Shown: positions 10,246 through 20,502 of the stretch, in pieces
Position numbering within the stretch: the first letter of the stretch is position 1
Layout of the letters: the number at the start of each line of letters is the position of its first letter
Assembly: GCF_002865645.1 (NCBI RefSeq)
Contig: NW_020194620.1
Coordinates: 1,185,353 to 1,249,352, forward strand
Length of the DNA: 64,000 nt
Source of the DNA: Hyaloscypha bicolor E
Taxonomy: Eukaryota; Ascomycota; Leotiomycetes; Helotiales; Hyaloscyphaceae
Direction of reading: 5' to 3'
Program-made: the position numbers and the translations under genes
Notes under the pieces: model-generated
What the model was told of the DNA's origin: nothing
The model's input: only the letters and a program-made list of their open reading frames with translations
The model's database searches: none

Positions 10246-11747
10246 GATGCCTGCTTCCCCGGTCTCTGTGTGTACCTGCGTGAAGACGAAACCGAGGGGA
10301 GGGGAGGCACCGCATATTTATTGAAAATCCACCCCAAACGGGCGGTAATTACCTTTCTGCCAGCGGTAGATGGCAATGGTAGATAGACAGCCTCTGGTAG
10401 CGATCCCGCATGACGATCTTGGTTCGTCGGAGGTGGGATTACCCCCTTCCTCCCCGAATTTTTTGGGGTTGTGGGGAAGCCTGAGACAGGCGGGGCCGCT
10501 GGGGTCGCCTCGGGTTGCCATTGTGGGACCAAGCTCCACATGCAGAAACTCCAACGTTGTATTACTTTCTCATCTTTCTATTCTTGTGTTTTCTAAAGGA
10601 TTAGAATATCATTGTCATTCCGACATAAAGTGTGGCTGAGACCTCGGTAAGGAAGCGAGTGAGTTGTGTCCGTGGTTGCGAATGGCTATTACCCCGGTAA
10701 AATTATGCCTTGAGGGTAACCCTGTGTCAGAGAGACCGATGCTGCTTTAATCCTCTGCTAGGCTGGCACAGATCAGTCCTAGCAAATTCTAGAGAGCTTT
10801 CCAGGATTGAAAAGTCAAACGGCGTGAAACGCATAAAAACTCTAAGCCGAGAATACACCTTTTCTAGGGTAATAACCGTAGAGCAAGGCGAATCGGTAGC
10901 AATCCGTGCACAAGATTGTGTCAGATTCCTCGTTCTAAAACTCGTCTTGGCTTCAAGGATCCAAGTGCCTTTCGAGGTCTGAGGATATCTGGGTTTTACG
11001 GACGGAGGCCAGAAGGTCCAGGCAGCAGGGGTTTACAGTGAACGGAGGCAACAAGTACATCGGTTCTATGAGAAGAAAATGGCAAGATTCTCAAATCTCC
11101 CTTCGAAGCACGACGAACCCTCTGGACGATATCCCCATAGAAAGACGGAAGTTGGCTACTTCAAATGCAATTTGCATCCCCATAATCATTCATAAAAAAG
11201 TCTGTAATTTTTCGGCTAAGAAGGGTCAAAAGATATCCGTAAGCCTCTGTCGAGGGGGATTTGCGTGAATGCAGAGCCTTGCTGCGTGGCGGAACGTGGC
11301 TCCGGGATTTGCCTTTCATGTATGAAAGGTATTCAACTGCATTGCTCCACTTGAGCTCCTGAAAACCGGTCGTCTGCCTTTGGCTTCCAAGAGCTGCAGA
11401 AAGTGTGAGTGCTTTCTCGTGAGCACACTGCTCTTCTATCCCGTCTCTTGGGTAGGCAGCCAAAAATTCGAAAATCGAGACCTAACTCGTAAGGACTGCT
11501 TGTTCCTGACCGTCTTCTCCAATCTTTCTCCCGAAAAGAATTGAAGGTACAAGGCACTTGCCCAGGCTTATTGGAAAGTGTAATTATCAGCTATATACTA
11601 TTAGGAAAAGCAAAATTTCGCCAGAAGAACTACTTTTACAAACAAATAAATCCCTCTGTTATATCCAATCTCTGCCTCGTTGCTAAAGAAACAACTTTGG
11701 AGTTTTAATGTGATATTTCGACGCTTATATTTGACCAGACACCAGGT
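10246..11747. other. Intergenic, monooxygenase promoter and E2 3' side
   Basis: About 1.5 kb holding the upstream region of the monooxygenase gene and the downstream side of the E2 gene, both minus strand. Frames here are short and show no family signature. The stretch near 11570-11700 is AT-rich. Confidence 0.6.
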
Positions 11748-14174
11748 CTAGTATCTGTACTTAATCATTCCCTGCTCATCCAGTTCCTTACCCAAAGACT
11801 CCAAGCCTTTCTCCAATCTTGCAACTAAATCCGCTCCTCGCCCAGTCCTTCCCCGGCGGTGGTAACTGTTGTTGGCCTTATCGTAAGCTCGTAAAGCCTT
11901 ATTACTCTTCGACCACTGCTTCACGGTATCAAGGACCTTCTTCCCTTTATGAAGCCAGTACTCAGCACTAATCTCCTTCCATACACTCCTATTGGCGTTC
12001 TCCTCTTCGAGCCAGAATAGCATTGCATACAGCACCGTCTTGCATTGCACTTGCTTGTTATATGCTTTTGATGCCTGGGAATTGCCCTCACCCTCCATGC
12101 CAGGGTTATTTCTGTACGGGTTTGGCTCGCCGAGAATAAATGACTGGATACTAACGAAAACGGAGAGGAGGGTCGATACGTTTGGTTGCCACTGCTCTTG
12201 AGCGGATCCCACCCACGTGTTAAGAAGTGAGAGGCAGACTGTTCAATTACACATTAACAGGTTGTCGTCTGGGGAACTGCACTGGCGGTCTTACCTTTTC
12301 CATCTGTGTGGATGTTTGGACTGAGTACATCATAATTCTCAGTGAACATGGTGCAGCCAATCTCTTCCTTGTCCATTGCAAAGCTAATAAAACCCAGAGT
12401 CAGTGTTCATGTGTTTTTATGTATGAGATTCTTTAAAAATGAACTACAATAGCTCTCGAGACATTCAGAAAGGATCATTTGAGTGCACGGAAGACCAGTG
12501 TCACTCGGGATAGGGAAGTTTGTAGTGTGGCGACTCGGAGGCGTTCAGATTGGGAGGAAGACTTACAGGACTTTTGGCGGTTCCATTGGCCACCCCCCGG
12601 GAAGGAAGACATCGAACCTTTACGTGTCAGTAAAGTGATGCCTGCCAACGACTGCATGGATGAATATATCTATATCTTGGTACACTTACACAAACAAACC
12701 ACCCCCATATGGTGAGTTTCTTACGCCGCGTATCATGACTTTCATTACATCTAGTCTCGCGTCCGACACCTTGAGGAAGATACCTTTAGGGCTATTTGAT
12801 TTTCGAATTAGCATTGCCTGGCAATGTAGAGATGGGAAGAGTAGTAGAAATTGCTTACAGTGACGTCTTTAATGTTGTGAGTTCCTCATGTAAACGTCTC
12901 ATTCGACCGATTGGCGCCTCCCCAAATCGCGAAAACTCACCTTGTAACAAACGGGGTTCGAGATATATGTGACCATCGAGAACATCATCTGTAAAGGCGA
13001 CTTTGTTCATTTCTTGAAAAGTCTCCCAATTGTCCTTCGGAACAAGAATAAGAGCTTCGTATGCTGCCGGAGCCGTTTCTCTCGCCGCTGAGGTGAACCG
13101 AAAAAGCGCCCTGCACATATCAATGGCCTCCTTGGTATCTCTACTCTGAGCATTTTCCTTGATAATGCCGTTCTCTGTGAGACCGGCAAAAGCTTTCGCA
13201 TGTTGAGAAGTCTTCTGGCCACAGGCTAAAAGTGAAAGATTGAGCCCAGCTGAGGAAGTGTCCACCTTCAGCCCCCTCCGACCCGCTTCTTTTCCAAGCG
13301 CCTGTAGGCCTGGGCTTCCCTTCTTTGTAGGCCGTTGTTCAAGAAGGAGTACCGACAGTGCAGGATGCTTTGCAACAGCCGCCGAAAACGCAAAGGCAGC
13401 ATGATAAAGGTCCTTTCTCTTCGTCATATCCGTCACTGAGTCATTTCTTATCAACTCCGCCAGCCGGTCGATCAGAAGACTCAATCGAAACATAGCGAAT
13501 AGCTCCGGGGCTGGTTTCGAACTCGAGGATGGAAGGAATGGCGGCAGTATCTTCAAAATATCTGTCATGGGTTTGTCCTCCTTCCCATCATTCCCAGCTT
13601 GCTGCTGGACTGACAAATCTAGTGCCAGATACTGGTCCCACATTGGCCTCCGGAGAAGATTGAGCCCCATCCCCAAACGAGAAGCATACCCAGTACCTTT
13701 GTCTGCCGAAGGAGAACCGGAACTTTTGGGGGCCTTCCGGGTCACTTGTTTTTGGACAGATAGCTCTGCCTCATCAAATGCTGATAGAAGAATCCAGATT
13801 CCAAACAACCTCCCACCCTCACAGCAGTTGTTCACCTTAATTTCGGGTTCCTCATGTACCGTAATGCTCTTCGATCCTAATGCCGGCTTTCTACGACAGC
13901 CTATGCAAGTGTACCTCCTGCATTTCGTACAAAGTACCGCTGATATTGGGGTTGGTTGCGAGCCTCTGGCTAAGGGTATCCACGCCTTGATGTGGCATTC
14001 GGCCTCTCCAACGGATAAGCGTGCCCGGCACGTGGGCTCGCGACAAGCCAGGGAGTTGAAGCGTTGGTATAGTTGTTGCAGAAGTCGTAAATTACCTTCT
14101 GTATCAAGTGACGTGCCTGCTATATTGAGGTCCATTTTGTGGACGCCTTTCGTAATTTCTCCTACGCCTGCCAT
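11748..14174 (-). CDS. UBE2O/BIRC6-type ubiquitin-conjugating enzyme with IBR-like N-terminus
   Basis: Five exons (14174-12859, 12791-12690, 12617-12567, 12383-12295, 12238-11748) give 682 aa. The C-terminal UBC fold (about 436-610) reads TSLPKGIFLKVSD, then WPMEPPKVL, then SPNIHTDGKVCLSLLNTW with the catalytic Cys at 521, and QPNVSTLLSVFVSIQSFIL. This is the large-E2 subclass of UBE2O and BIRC6, which has xPN where small E2s have HPN. The N-terminal part has cysteines at 44, 49, 82, 85, 90, 93 and 117 with His107. Their spacing (C-x4-C-x32-C-x2-C-x4-C-x2-C) resembles an IBR zinc module of RBR ligases. It would charge ubiquitin and may assist its own transfer, as UBE2O does; that is inference. 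All four splice junctions fall inside the conserved UBC fold, which supports the model. Confidence 0.85.
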
Positions 14175-14579
14175 CTTCTCGATAGAATGGATTCTATGTT
14201 TGATTCCTTGTTGACGAAGTCCGTGAGGGATTTTTCGAAGTAACTGCGAGAATAAATGCGCTTTTATACTTCGACGGCTGAACTGATAGATGATTCAAAC
14301 TTGTAGATCAGCAGGGTCAGCCGGTAAGAGCCAAGGAGAAATGGGGAATGTCTACATAAGTCCGCAAGTCATCCACCACATTCGGACGCAGGATGAATAA
14401 CTGTATGATGAAAATTCAAATTGTGCAGTCTACACTGGTGGTAATAGTCTGTTTACCAGTGTTCAAGCACTCGCTGAGTGATTCTCACATCAATAAAAAA
14501 ATAAACACCAGAATTCATAATCCGCTCAAGAGGTTTTGATGGCAAGATGGTTGATATGTCGGCAAAACTTTCCCTCCAG
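14175..14579. other. Intergenic, E2 promoter
   Basis: About 400 bp between two minus-strand genes. It should hold the promoter and 5' UTR of the E2 gene and the 3' UTR of the DUF3245 gene. No further gene is seen. Confidence 0.6.
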
Positions 14580-15428
14580 TCAAGCCTTTCCTGCAGCCCT
14601 CAATCTTTCTTTCTGCCGTTTTCTCTTTTCCCTTTTCTTCATCCTCTTCCGCTCTTCTGGATCCATCACGCCGCCCTTCTGTAAAATTGCTGGAACCTGT
14701 ATTGAACCACCCTTCATTGAAGCCACATCTTCCGCTGGATCATTGTCCTCCTTCTCAATTTCGGGCTTCCGTGACGTGCTCAAGTCCTGGTTCTTCTTCG
14801 CGATCCTGTTGGACCCTTCACTCTTGCCAGCTTCACCCGTTCTTGTGGCTTGTATCTTTGGTAAACCCTTGTCTCCTCTCCCAACTCCCGCAGCCTGATC
14901 CATACTTGCGGCTTGTGGCTTCAACAACTTCGAGCCTCCTTTAACGCCAATGTGATCCACTTCATCCTTTCCAGTCTCCATCACAGGCTCAGTCCTCTGC
15001 GTCCTCCGCTTCTTCGCTCTTCCCAGCCCTGACCGACCCTCCTCCTCATCGCTACTCTCATCTTTGAGCCCGCGCTTTGCACTAGCAGCCTTCTCTTCTG
15101 CATCCCTCGCCTTGCTCGCTTGCAATGTTTTGGATGGGAAGAATTTGGCTCGAAGTGATTTGTTATTCCTCTCTGCCTCGCTGACCAAGAAATGCGAAGG
15201 AATCGGAGCACCCACGCCCAGGTAAGCCGGTTCATTGCGGAAGAGGGCAGCGTCCTCGGCTTCGAGTTCTGCTTCTGTCTTTTCTGGATCTCGTGGGCGC
15301 GAAGAGGAAGCTGTCCATGATTTTATAAGTGACTCCCTCTTCGCCAGAGCCACTGCGATGCGATTGGAGATGACATCGAAATCCTCCTTGGAGACCTTCG
15401 CAGACTTGGGAGGTTCGTCTGTCGCCAT
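14580..15428 (-). CDS. DUF3245-type nuclear-like protein
   Basis: Single exon, 282 aa from the ATG at 15428 (MATDEPPKSAKVSKEDFD). The upstream in-frame ATG at 15482 adds 18 unlikely residues. The N-terminal 100 residues (NRIAVALAKRESLIKSW, acidic AELEAEDAALF, then P-x-LGVGAPIP) resemble the fungal DUF3245 family. The rest is charged and low in complexity, with clusters such as KKRRTQR and an Arg/Lys-rich C-terminus (KRMKKREKRKRQKERLR) that may act as a nuclear signal or bind RNA. Function is unknown; the family call is from memory of the N-terminal pattern. It is divergent from the succinyl-CoA ligase gene, sharing a 235-bp promoter. Confidence 0.72.
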   Translation of the reverse strand: MATDEPPKSAKVSKEDFDVISNRIAVALAKRESLIKSWTASSSRPRDPEKTEAELEAEDAALFRNEPAYLGVGAPIPSHFLVSEAERNNKSLRAKFFPSKTLQASKARDAEEKAASAKRGLKDESSDEEEGRSGLGRAKKRRTQRTEPVMETGKDEVDHIGVKGGSKLLKPQAASMDQAAGVGRGDKGLPKIQATRTGEAGKSEGSNRIAKKNQDLSTSRKPEIEKEDNDPAEDVASMKGGSIQVPAILQKGGVMDPEERKRMKKREKRKRQKERLRAAGKA

Positions 15429-15663
15429 TTGTCGCAGGTTGTTTGTGAAGATTGTTTGGTTGTACTTTGAGCTTCTTCGCAAAAGGAAATATATTTCACG
15501 TGCAAAGCGGGATTATTCGTGGAAATGTAGGCTCGTTTCGGCAACCGTACAAATAAAGCTTCCCAAACCACGATTCTACCCGAACAGACAATCTGCAACC
15601 CCATCATCCATCAACACCGAGCAATTGACGGCTCTGTGTGTCGTTTCTACACCTCCCGTCAAG
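15429..15663. promoter_or_regulatory. Bidirectional promoter, DUF3245 gene and LSC2
   Basis: Only 235 bp separate the two divergent start codons, so both 5' UTRs and promoters overlap. A CACGTG palindrome at 15497-15502 is the clearest motif, a possible bHLH site. Confidence 0.6.
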
Positions 15664-17149
15664 ATGTTCAAGCTCGCTCGTAGTCGGCCTTTCACGGCTG
15701 CTCTTAAGCCCAGCAAGGTAAACACTTCTGCCAACTACTCTGACAACGGAAATCAAGGTTGACAAGCTTCAGGTCTACTCTTCATCTCGATTGGCTGGCG
15801 TTGCACAACAGAAGAGAGCTCTGAGCATACACGAGTACCTGTCTGCTGATCTGCTGCGAAAGGTATGAAGTATTGGAACGTTCCGAAGACTGTGCTTATA
15901 CAGACACAGTATGGCATTGGTGTCCCGCAAGGTTCCGTTGCAACGACTGCCGCTGAAGCCGAAGCCATTGCCAAAAAGATTGGAGGTGACGATATGGTTA
16001 TCAAGGCACAGGTCCTTGCTGGTGGACGAGGAAAGGGTACATTCGACAATGGGCTGAAAGGGGGTGTTCGTGTCATCTACTCTCCAACAGAGGCCAAGAT
16101 GTTTGCCGACCAGATGATCGGCCACAAGCTTGTCACAAAGCAAACCGGTGCTCAGGGTCGTCTTTGCAATTCAGTCTACATTTGCGAACGTAAATTCGCC
16201 CGTCGCGAATTCTACCTTGCTATTTTGATGGACCGAGCATCTCAAGGGCCAGTCATTGTTTCGTCGTCACAAGGAGGCATGGATATTGAGACTGTGGCGA
16301 AGGAAAGCCCCAGTGCGATCACCACCACCTATATCGATATCCACAAGGGTGTTACCGATGATATTGCTCGAAAAATTGCAACCGATCTTGGCTTCAGCGA
16401 GCAATGTATCGAGGATGCGAAGGATACTGTTCAAAAGCTGTACCAGATCTTCATGGAGAAGGACGCAACTCAAATTGAGATCAATCCTCTCTCGGAGACT
16501 TCGGACCACAAAGTCCTTGCAATGGATGCTAAGCTCGGCTTTGATGACAATGCGGAGTTCCGTCAGAAGGAGATTTTCTCGTGGCGCGATACAACCCAAG
16601 AGGATCCCGAAGAAGTCCGTGCTGCGGAATCTGGCTTGAACTTCATCAAGCTTGGGGGTGATATCGGCTGCTTGGTCAATGGTGCTGGTCTTGCCATGGC
16701 CACAATGGATATCATTAAGCTCAATGGCGGAGAGCCTGCCAACTTCCTCGACGTTGGTGGTGGAGCTACTCCCCAAGCCATCCGGGAAGCTTTCACTCTC
16801 ATCACCAGCGATCCCAAGGTCACAGCCATCTTCGTCAACATCTTTGGAGGTATCGTGAGATGCGATGCTATTGCGCAAGGTCTTATCAGCGTGGTTGAGA
16901 GCATGAACCTCCGTATTCCAATCATTGCCCGATTGCAAGGAACGAACATGGAAGCGGCACACAAGTTGATCAACGAGTCTGGTCTTAAGATCTTCTCGAT
17001 TGATGATTTGCAAAGTGCGGCAGAGAAGGCTGTGCAGTTCTCGAAGGTGGTAAAGATGGGTAAGTCTTCTGTGCATTGAAACCGAATCATGCTGACCCCT
17101 CCAAGCGCGTGATATTGATGTTGGGGTTGAGTTCTCCCTTGGTATTTGA
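15664..17149 (+). CDS. LSC2: Succinyl-CoA ligase beta subunit, mitochondrial
   Basis: Four exons (15664-15717, 15773-15862, 15910-17059, 17106-17149) give 445 aa. It forms succinate and a nucleoside triphosphate from succinyl-CoA in the TCA cycle, with an alpha subunit not seen here. The first residues (MFKLARSRPFTAALKPSK) are basic and hydroxylated like a mitochondrial presequence. The mature part starts RALSIHEYLSADLLRKYGIGVP, typical of the family, and runs through the ATP-grasp fold (AQVLAGGRGKGTF) to the CoA-ligase part (NIFGGIVRCD). The last exon supplies the conserved end ARDIDVGVEFSLGI. Acceptor choice for exon 2 is open: 15758 is also in frame and would add VDKLQ. ADP or GDP preference cannot be read. 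Confidence 0.95.
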
Positions 17150-17697
17150 ACGACTGTTCCCCGTCATGCTTCTCTCTGTGTATGATTCCCTCGGCTTTTA
17201 GATGATGGCGAGTATGTACAATGCATCCAATTCCGTGCTACCATTCACGGCATTACGAATGAACGGCATGATACCTGATAAGACCCATTCAGTGAGAAGC
17301 CTGTTTTTATGCATTGCATCGTTGGCTTTTGTGTTACCTGTATTTCCGAGACTCGTGCTCAAGGGTACTCGCTGAAGATAAGTGGTGAGTGCCACAATTT
17401 TGTCTGGTGTTAAAGCTGGATTTGCGTCATTCTCGGTTCTGCCTCTTGGTTTGAGGCCGTTCGGTCCTTGACTCAATCGGTCAAGAGAGTCGATGAATCA
17501 TCACAATCAATTGCAAGCAAAAGCACATTAGATGAACTTTGAAGGCTTGCGCGGCTTTATGGGTAAGTGCCCGTAGGCCGTGTTATATACATTGTTTGCA
17601 TTCAGTCATTAGTATATAGCAAACACGAGAAACATCGTTCCAGCAGAGAGTTCCATCCATCCTGCCGCCTTGCTCCGCCCAAAGATACAGTATTTCC
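17150..17697. other. Convergent intergenic region
   Basis: About 550 bp between the ends of LSC2 (plus) and the next gene (minus). It should hold two 3' UTRs. Nothing else is seen. Confidence 0.6.
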
Positions 17698-18594
17698 TTA
17701 AAAACTCCCCGGCATGACCGGTCCATTGCCAATGGCTTGTCCCCTCCCAACAAAGATGGTATACACAGGGCCACCTCCCTCTCGGCCGTCCGTCACCACC
17801 TCTCCACCCATCCCCGGCAAAAGCTTGACACACTGGGTCGCCAGCGCCATAGCAACAAGAGCCTCCCACTCCAAGTTTGCCACGAAGGTGCAGATTTTCT
17901 TGAGCGGGAACCGCAAGGCCCAAGACGAAAGGAGCCGGCCGAGAACAGTTAGTCCGAAGACCAAGGAAGCGAGGATGTTCAAGCCTGGGACGGCGGCTTT
18001 CCTGAAGATTGTGATGAATCTGACGACGAGGACTTTGAGGGGACCAGGCTGGATAATCTCTGGTTCGGTTGCGTAAGGATCGGGACCGAAGTTCTCCGCG
18101 TAGAAGGCGGCTTGCTCCAGGTAGTATTGCGTTGGTATTTGCCGTTGGCTATGAGGTTGTTGAGGAGGCGGTGGAGGTTGAGGGCGTGGTTGTGAGAAGA
18201 AGTTGTTCTGCAGCGGCTCGAAAGGACGGTCTGGCCGAATGCCGGCTTGCCAATTCATCGGTTCCATCTGCTTGATTCTCTGTTGCTTGGCGATTGCTCG
18301 TTTGAGGGATCGGAGTTGAGGAAATAGATGATCTGGGAACGGATCAGGGTGGATCTCCCACGGGTTGCAAGATTTTGGTACGCGGAGTGGTGTTGCTAGA
18401 ACGGCTTGCGCGATGCAGTCCTGGATACTATCCATTTTATAGAAGACTGGCAGTCCGTGTAACAAAAGTTTGTACAGAATTTGTATGCGTTTGCTGAAAC
18501 GGAGTTTTCGCAATGAGTTCTTCAGGACCTTTGAATCATGACGGGAGAAGGAGAGACATGGGTTGAGATTCTTTCGCTGTCGTTGGATGTACAT
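17698..18594 (-). CDS. Hypothetical membrane protein
   Basis: Unbroken frame of 298 aa from the first ATG (MYIQRQRKN); the frame opens a little earlier without an ATG, and a later ATG at 18435 (MDSIQDCIAQAVL) may be the true start. The N-terminal part is basic. The middle is Pro/Gln-rich (QPRPQPPPPPQQPHSQ) and the C-terminal third has one or two hydrophobic stretches (PGLNILASLVFGLTVLGRLL and LEWEALVAMALATQCVKLL). I do not recognise the family. The long unbroken frame argues that it is a real gene, but no homology signature supports it. Confidence 0.55.
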   Translation of the reverse strand: MYIQRQRKNLNPCLSFSRHDSKVLKNSLRKLRFSKRIQILYKLLLHGLPVFYKMDSIQDCIAQAVLATPLRVPKSCNPWEIHPDPFPDHLFPQLRSLKRAIAKQQRIKQMEPMNWQAGIRPDRPFEPLQNNFFSQPRPQPPPPPQQPHSQRQIPTQYYLEQAAFYAENFGPDPYATEPEIIQPGPLKVLVVRFITIFRKAAVPGLNILASLVFGLTVLGRLLSSWALRFPLKKICTFVANLEWEALVAMALATQCVKLLPGMGGEVVTDGREGGGPVYTIFVGRGQAIGNGPVMPGSF

Positions 18595-19075
18595 CCTGAG
18601 TCTTGACAATAGCTTTCAGCACCAGTTATTCGGAGAACAATGGAATTTGTGATGTCAATACTAAGCGAGGTCTATTATTCTGCACAGTCACTTCTGGAAG
18701 CTCATTCGAGACAATAGCTCTTCTTTTATGTCCTATTGTCTCGAAAAGCTTCAAAAATGTATTGACTCAAGCGTCTTCCGTGATTTCGCTTTAAGGGGTG
18801 GTTGCCTATACCTACCTAACGCTTGAGACAGTCATGTGACTGGTTTTGGATGATTGTGGAAGGATGTCTTACCCTTTTGGAAAGATGTGGGGATACGATG
18901 ACTCATTTCGCGTTGTTTCGCTTGTTTTGTTTGTTTACTGAAAGATAGGAGGTGTTGCCTTAGAAGTAGCAGTTCGAATCCGATGCACGTGGCTCTGGGC
19001 TGGACCAGCCGAGACCGCCGCCCGAGGCTTGGTTCATTCTATGGTTACAGATGAAAGCAATGAGCGAACAGGGAC
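18595..19075. other. Intergenic
   Basis: About 480 bp upstream of the hypothetical membrane protein and downstream of the SDR gene. It contains CACGTG at 18986-18991. A TTCGAATCC string near 18972 resembles a tRNA T-loop, but no tRNA folds around it. Confidence 0.55.
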
Positions 19076-20186
19076 TTATGTACAGGCAGGAGAGACCAAA
19101 AGATTTCCTCCGTCCGGATAGAGCACCTGCCCGTTGAAAAACTGTCCTCCTGGGCCGGCGAGGAAAAGTACCGCAGCACCCATGTCTGTGTCATGGCCAT
19201 AGCGTCCTCTCGGGTTCGAAGCCTCACTGTCCAAAGAGCTCTTCTGATGCTCGTTAGATCCGCCGGTCGTCATCTCCGAAGGAAACACCCCTGGAGCGAT
19301 CGAGTTTACCCGGACCTGAGTCTCTATGAAAGTCGTGGCCATCATCCTGGTCAAGTGCAAGAATGCCGCCTTGGAGGATGCATAAGCAAACTGCCCATTT
19401 GAGCTCCCCTTCATCACCCCTTTTCGAAGAAGTCGGTGTTAGCAACTGCCTGGTAGAGCAAGGATGCGGCAACAGCGAAGACTCTTTTCAGAAAAGACCA
19501 AAAATCGAAAACTGCTAAAAAAAACTACTAACCTGAGATACTTGTAATGTTTATAATGCTTGGAGTGAAGTCTGGGATGCAGCCGTTAGCCCTTGCGAGC
19601 AGTGGGAGGAATGCTGCTGCGACGAAGAATTGTGACGAGACGTTTGTTGAGAAAGTCTCTGCCCAAGCTTCTGGATCGGATTTCATCAGATGATCTGAGA
19701 TGGATTGCGCAGACTGCAGGTATTGTCAGCTGAGTTCCATAGCTCCCAATGGTAAAGTACCTTGAAGTCTGGCTTTCCATTGGAATATTTGGTGTTGTCA
19801 TCTCTGGCAATGCCCGCGTTGTTGACCAGTAGCTGAATTCCCCGCACCTCCGTGTCTGCAACTCTGTTGACAAGCCTCTGGATGCCTTCTTTCTTGCTAA
19901 TGTCTGCTGGTACACTGATTGATCCATTAGGACTAGAACTATATGATGGTCATCACATCACATACGCAATGATATCACCTGGACCAGTGCTATACTTTTC
20001 AACAACAGCGTCGAGAGCTTCCTTGCGTCTACCAGTAATGTAGACAGGAGCTCCATTGGCAACCAGAGTTTGAGTGATCATGAGGCCAATTCCAGTGCCT
20101 CCTCCGGTCACTACTGCAGTGTAGAGGTCGACATTGAAGAGCTTGCTGGCCTTCAAGTCTTCGTTTCTAGCCGCGCCGGTAGCCAT
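19076..20186 (-). CDS. Classical short-chain dehydrogenase/reductase
   Basis: Four exons (20186-19966, 19914-19761, 19713-19533, 19419-19076) give 299 aa. The cofactor motif TGGGTGIG is at 27-34, NNAG follows in exon 2, the catalytic Ser is in ITSISG (about 185), and YASSK supplies Tyr198 and Lys202. The end (DMGAAVLFLAGPGGQFFNGQVLYPDGG) is the usual SDR tail that closes the fold. It should be a soluble NAD(P)-dependent oxidoreductase of the RhlG-like or glucose-dehydrogenase-like kind; the substrate is unknown. The start has a strong context (ACCATGG in genomic sense). It lies in tandem with the Nudix and extended SDR genes, 316 bp from the former; co-regulation is possible but unproven. Confidence 0.9.
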
Positions 20187-20502
20187 GGTCCGAGTGATTG
20201 CTGGGAGAAAAGATCTGACGAGATTGTTCCGAATTGGGTGGTACAATATTGACCACGTAAATAATAGCAGCAATTTTTTTAACTTGAAATTAGAAGAAAA
20301 TGAGGTTATGGTTGCAGCGCCGTCCGGAATGACGTCCAAGAGTAATGACGTCGTCAAACTCATCGTAACACCCCAAGTCTAAGTCGAAAGTACTGACAAC
20401 TTCAATTAATTTACATGCGATACAAGTAAGCAAATCCTGTCCGAGATGTTGCCCGCTGGTATGGTGAGGTTTTAACGTCTGAATCGGTTTCTCCACAGAG
20501 AA
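20187..20502. other. Intergenic, SDR promoter
   Basis: About 316 bp upstream of the SDR start, including the 3' UTR of the Nudix gene. It is AT-rich near 20260-20300. Nothing else is seen. Confidence 0.55.

Noticed and set aside
12885..12940. An extra 56-nt intron in the E2 gene starting at GTGAGT
   Set aside because: Removing it shifts the frame and destroys the conserved TSLPKGIFLKV junction; the read-through RMRRLHEELTTLKTS fits the family.
16267..17076. Minus-strand frame of 269 codons over LSC2
   Set aside because: It mirrors the conserved LSC2 coding sequence in reverse and has no recognisable product.
18960..19000. tRNA gene suggested by a TTCGAATCC T-loop-like string
   Set aside because: The T stem does not pair, and no acceptor or anticodon arm can be drawn around it.
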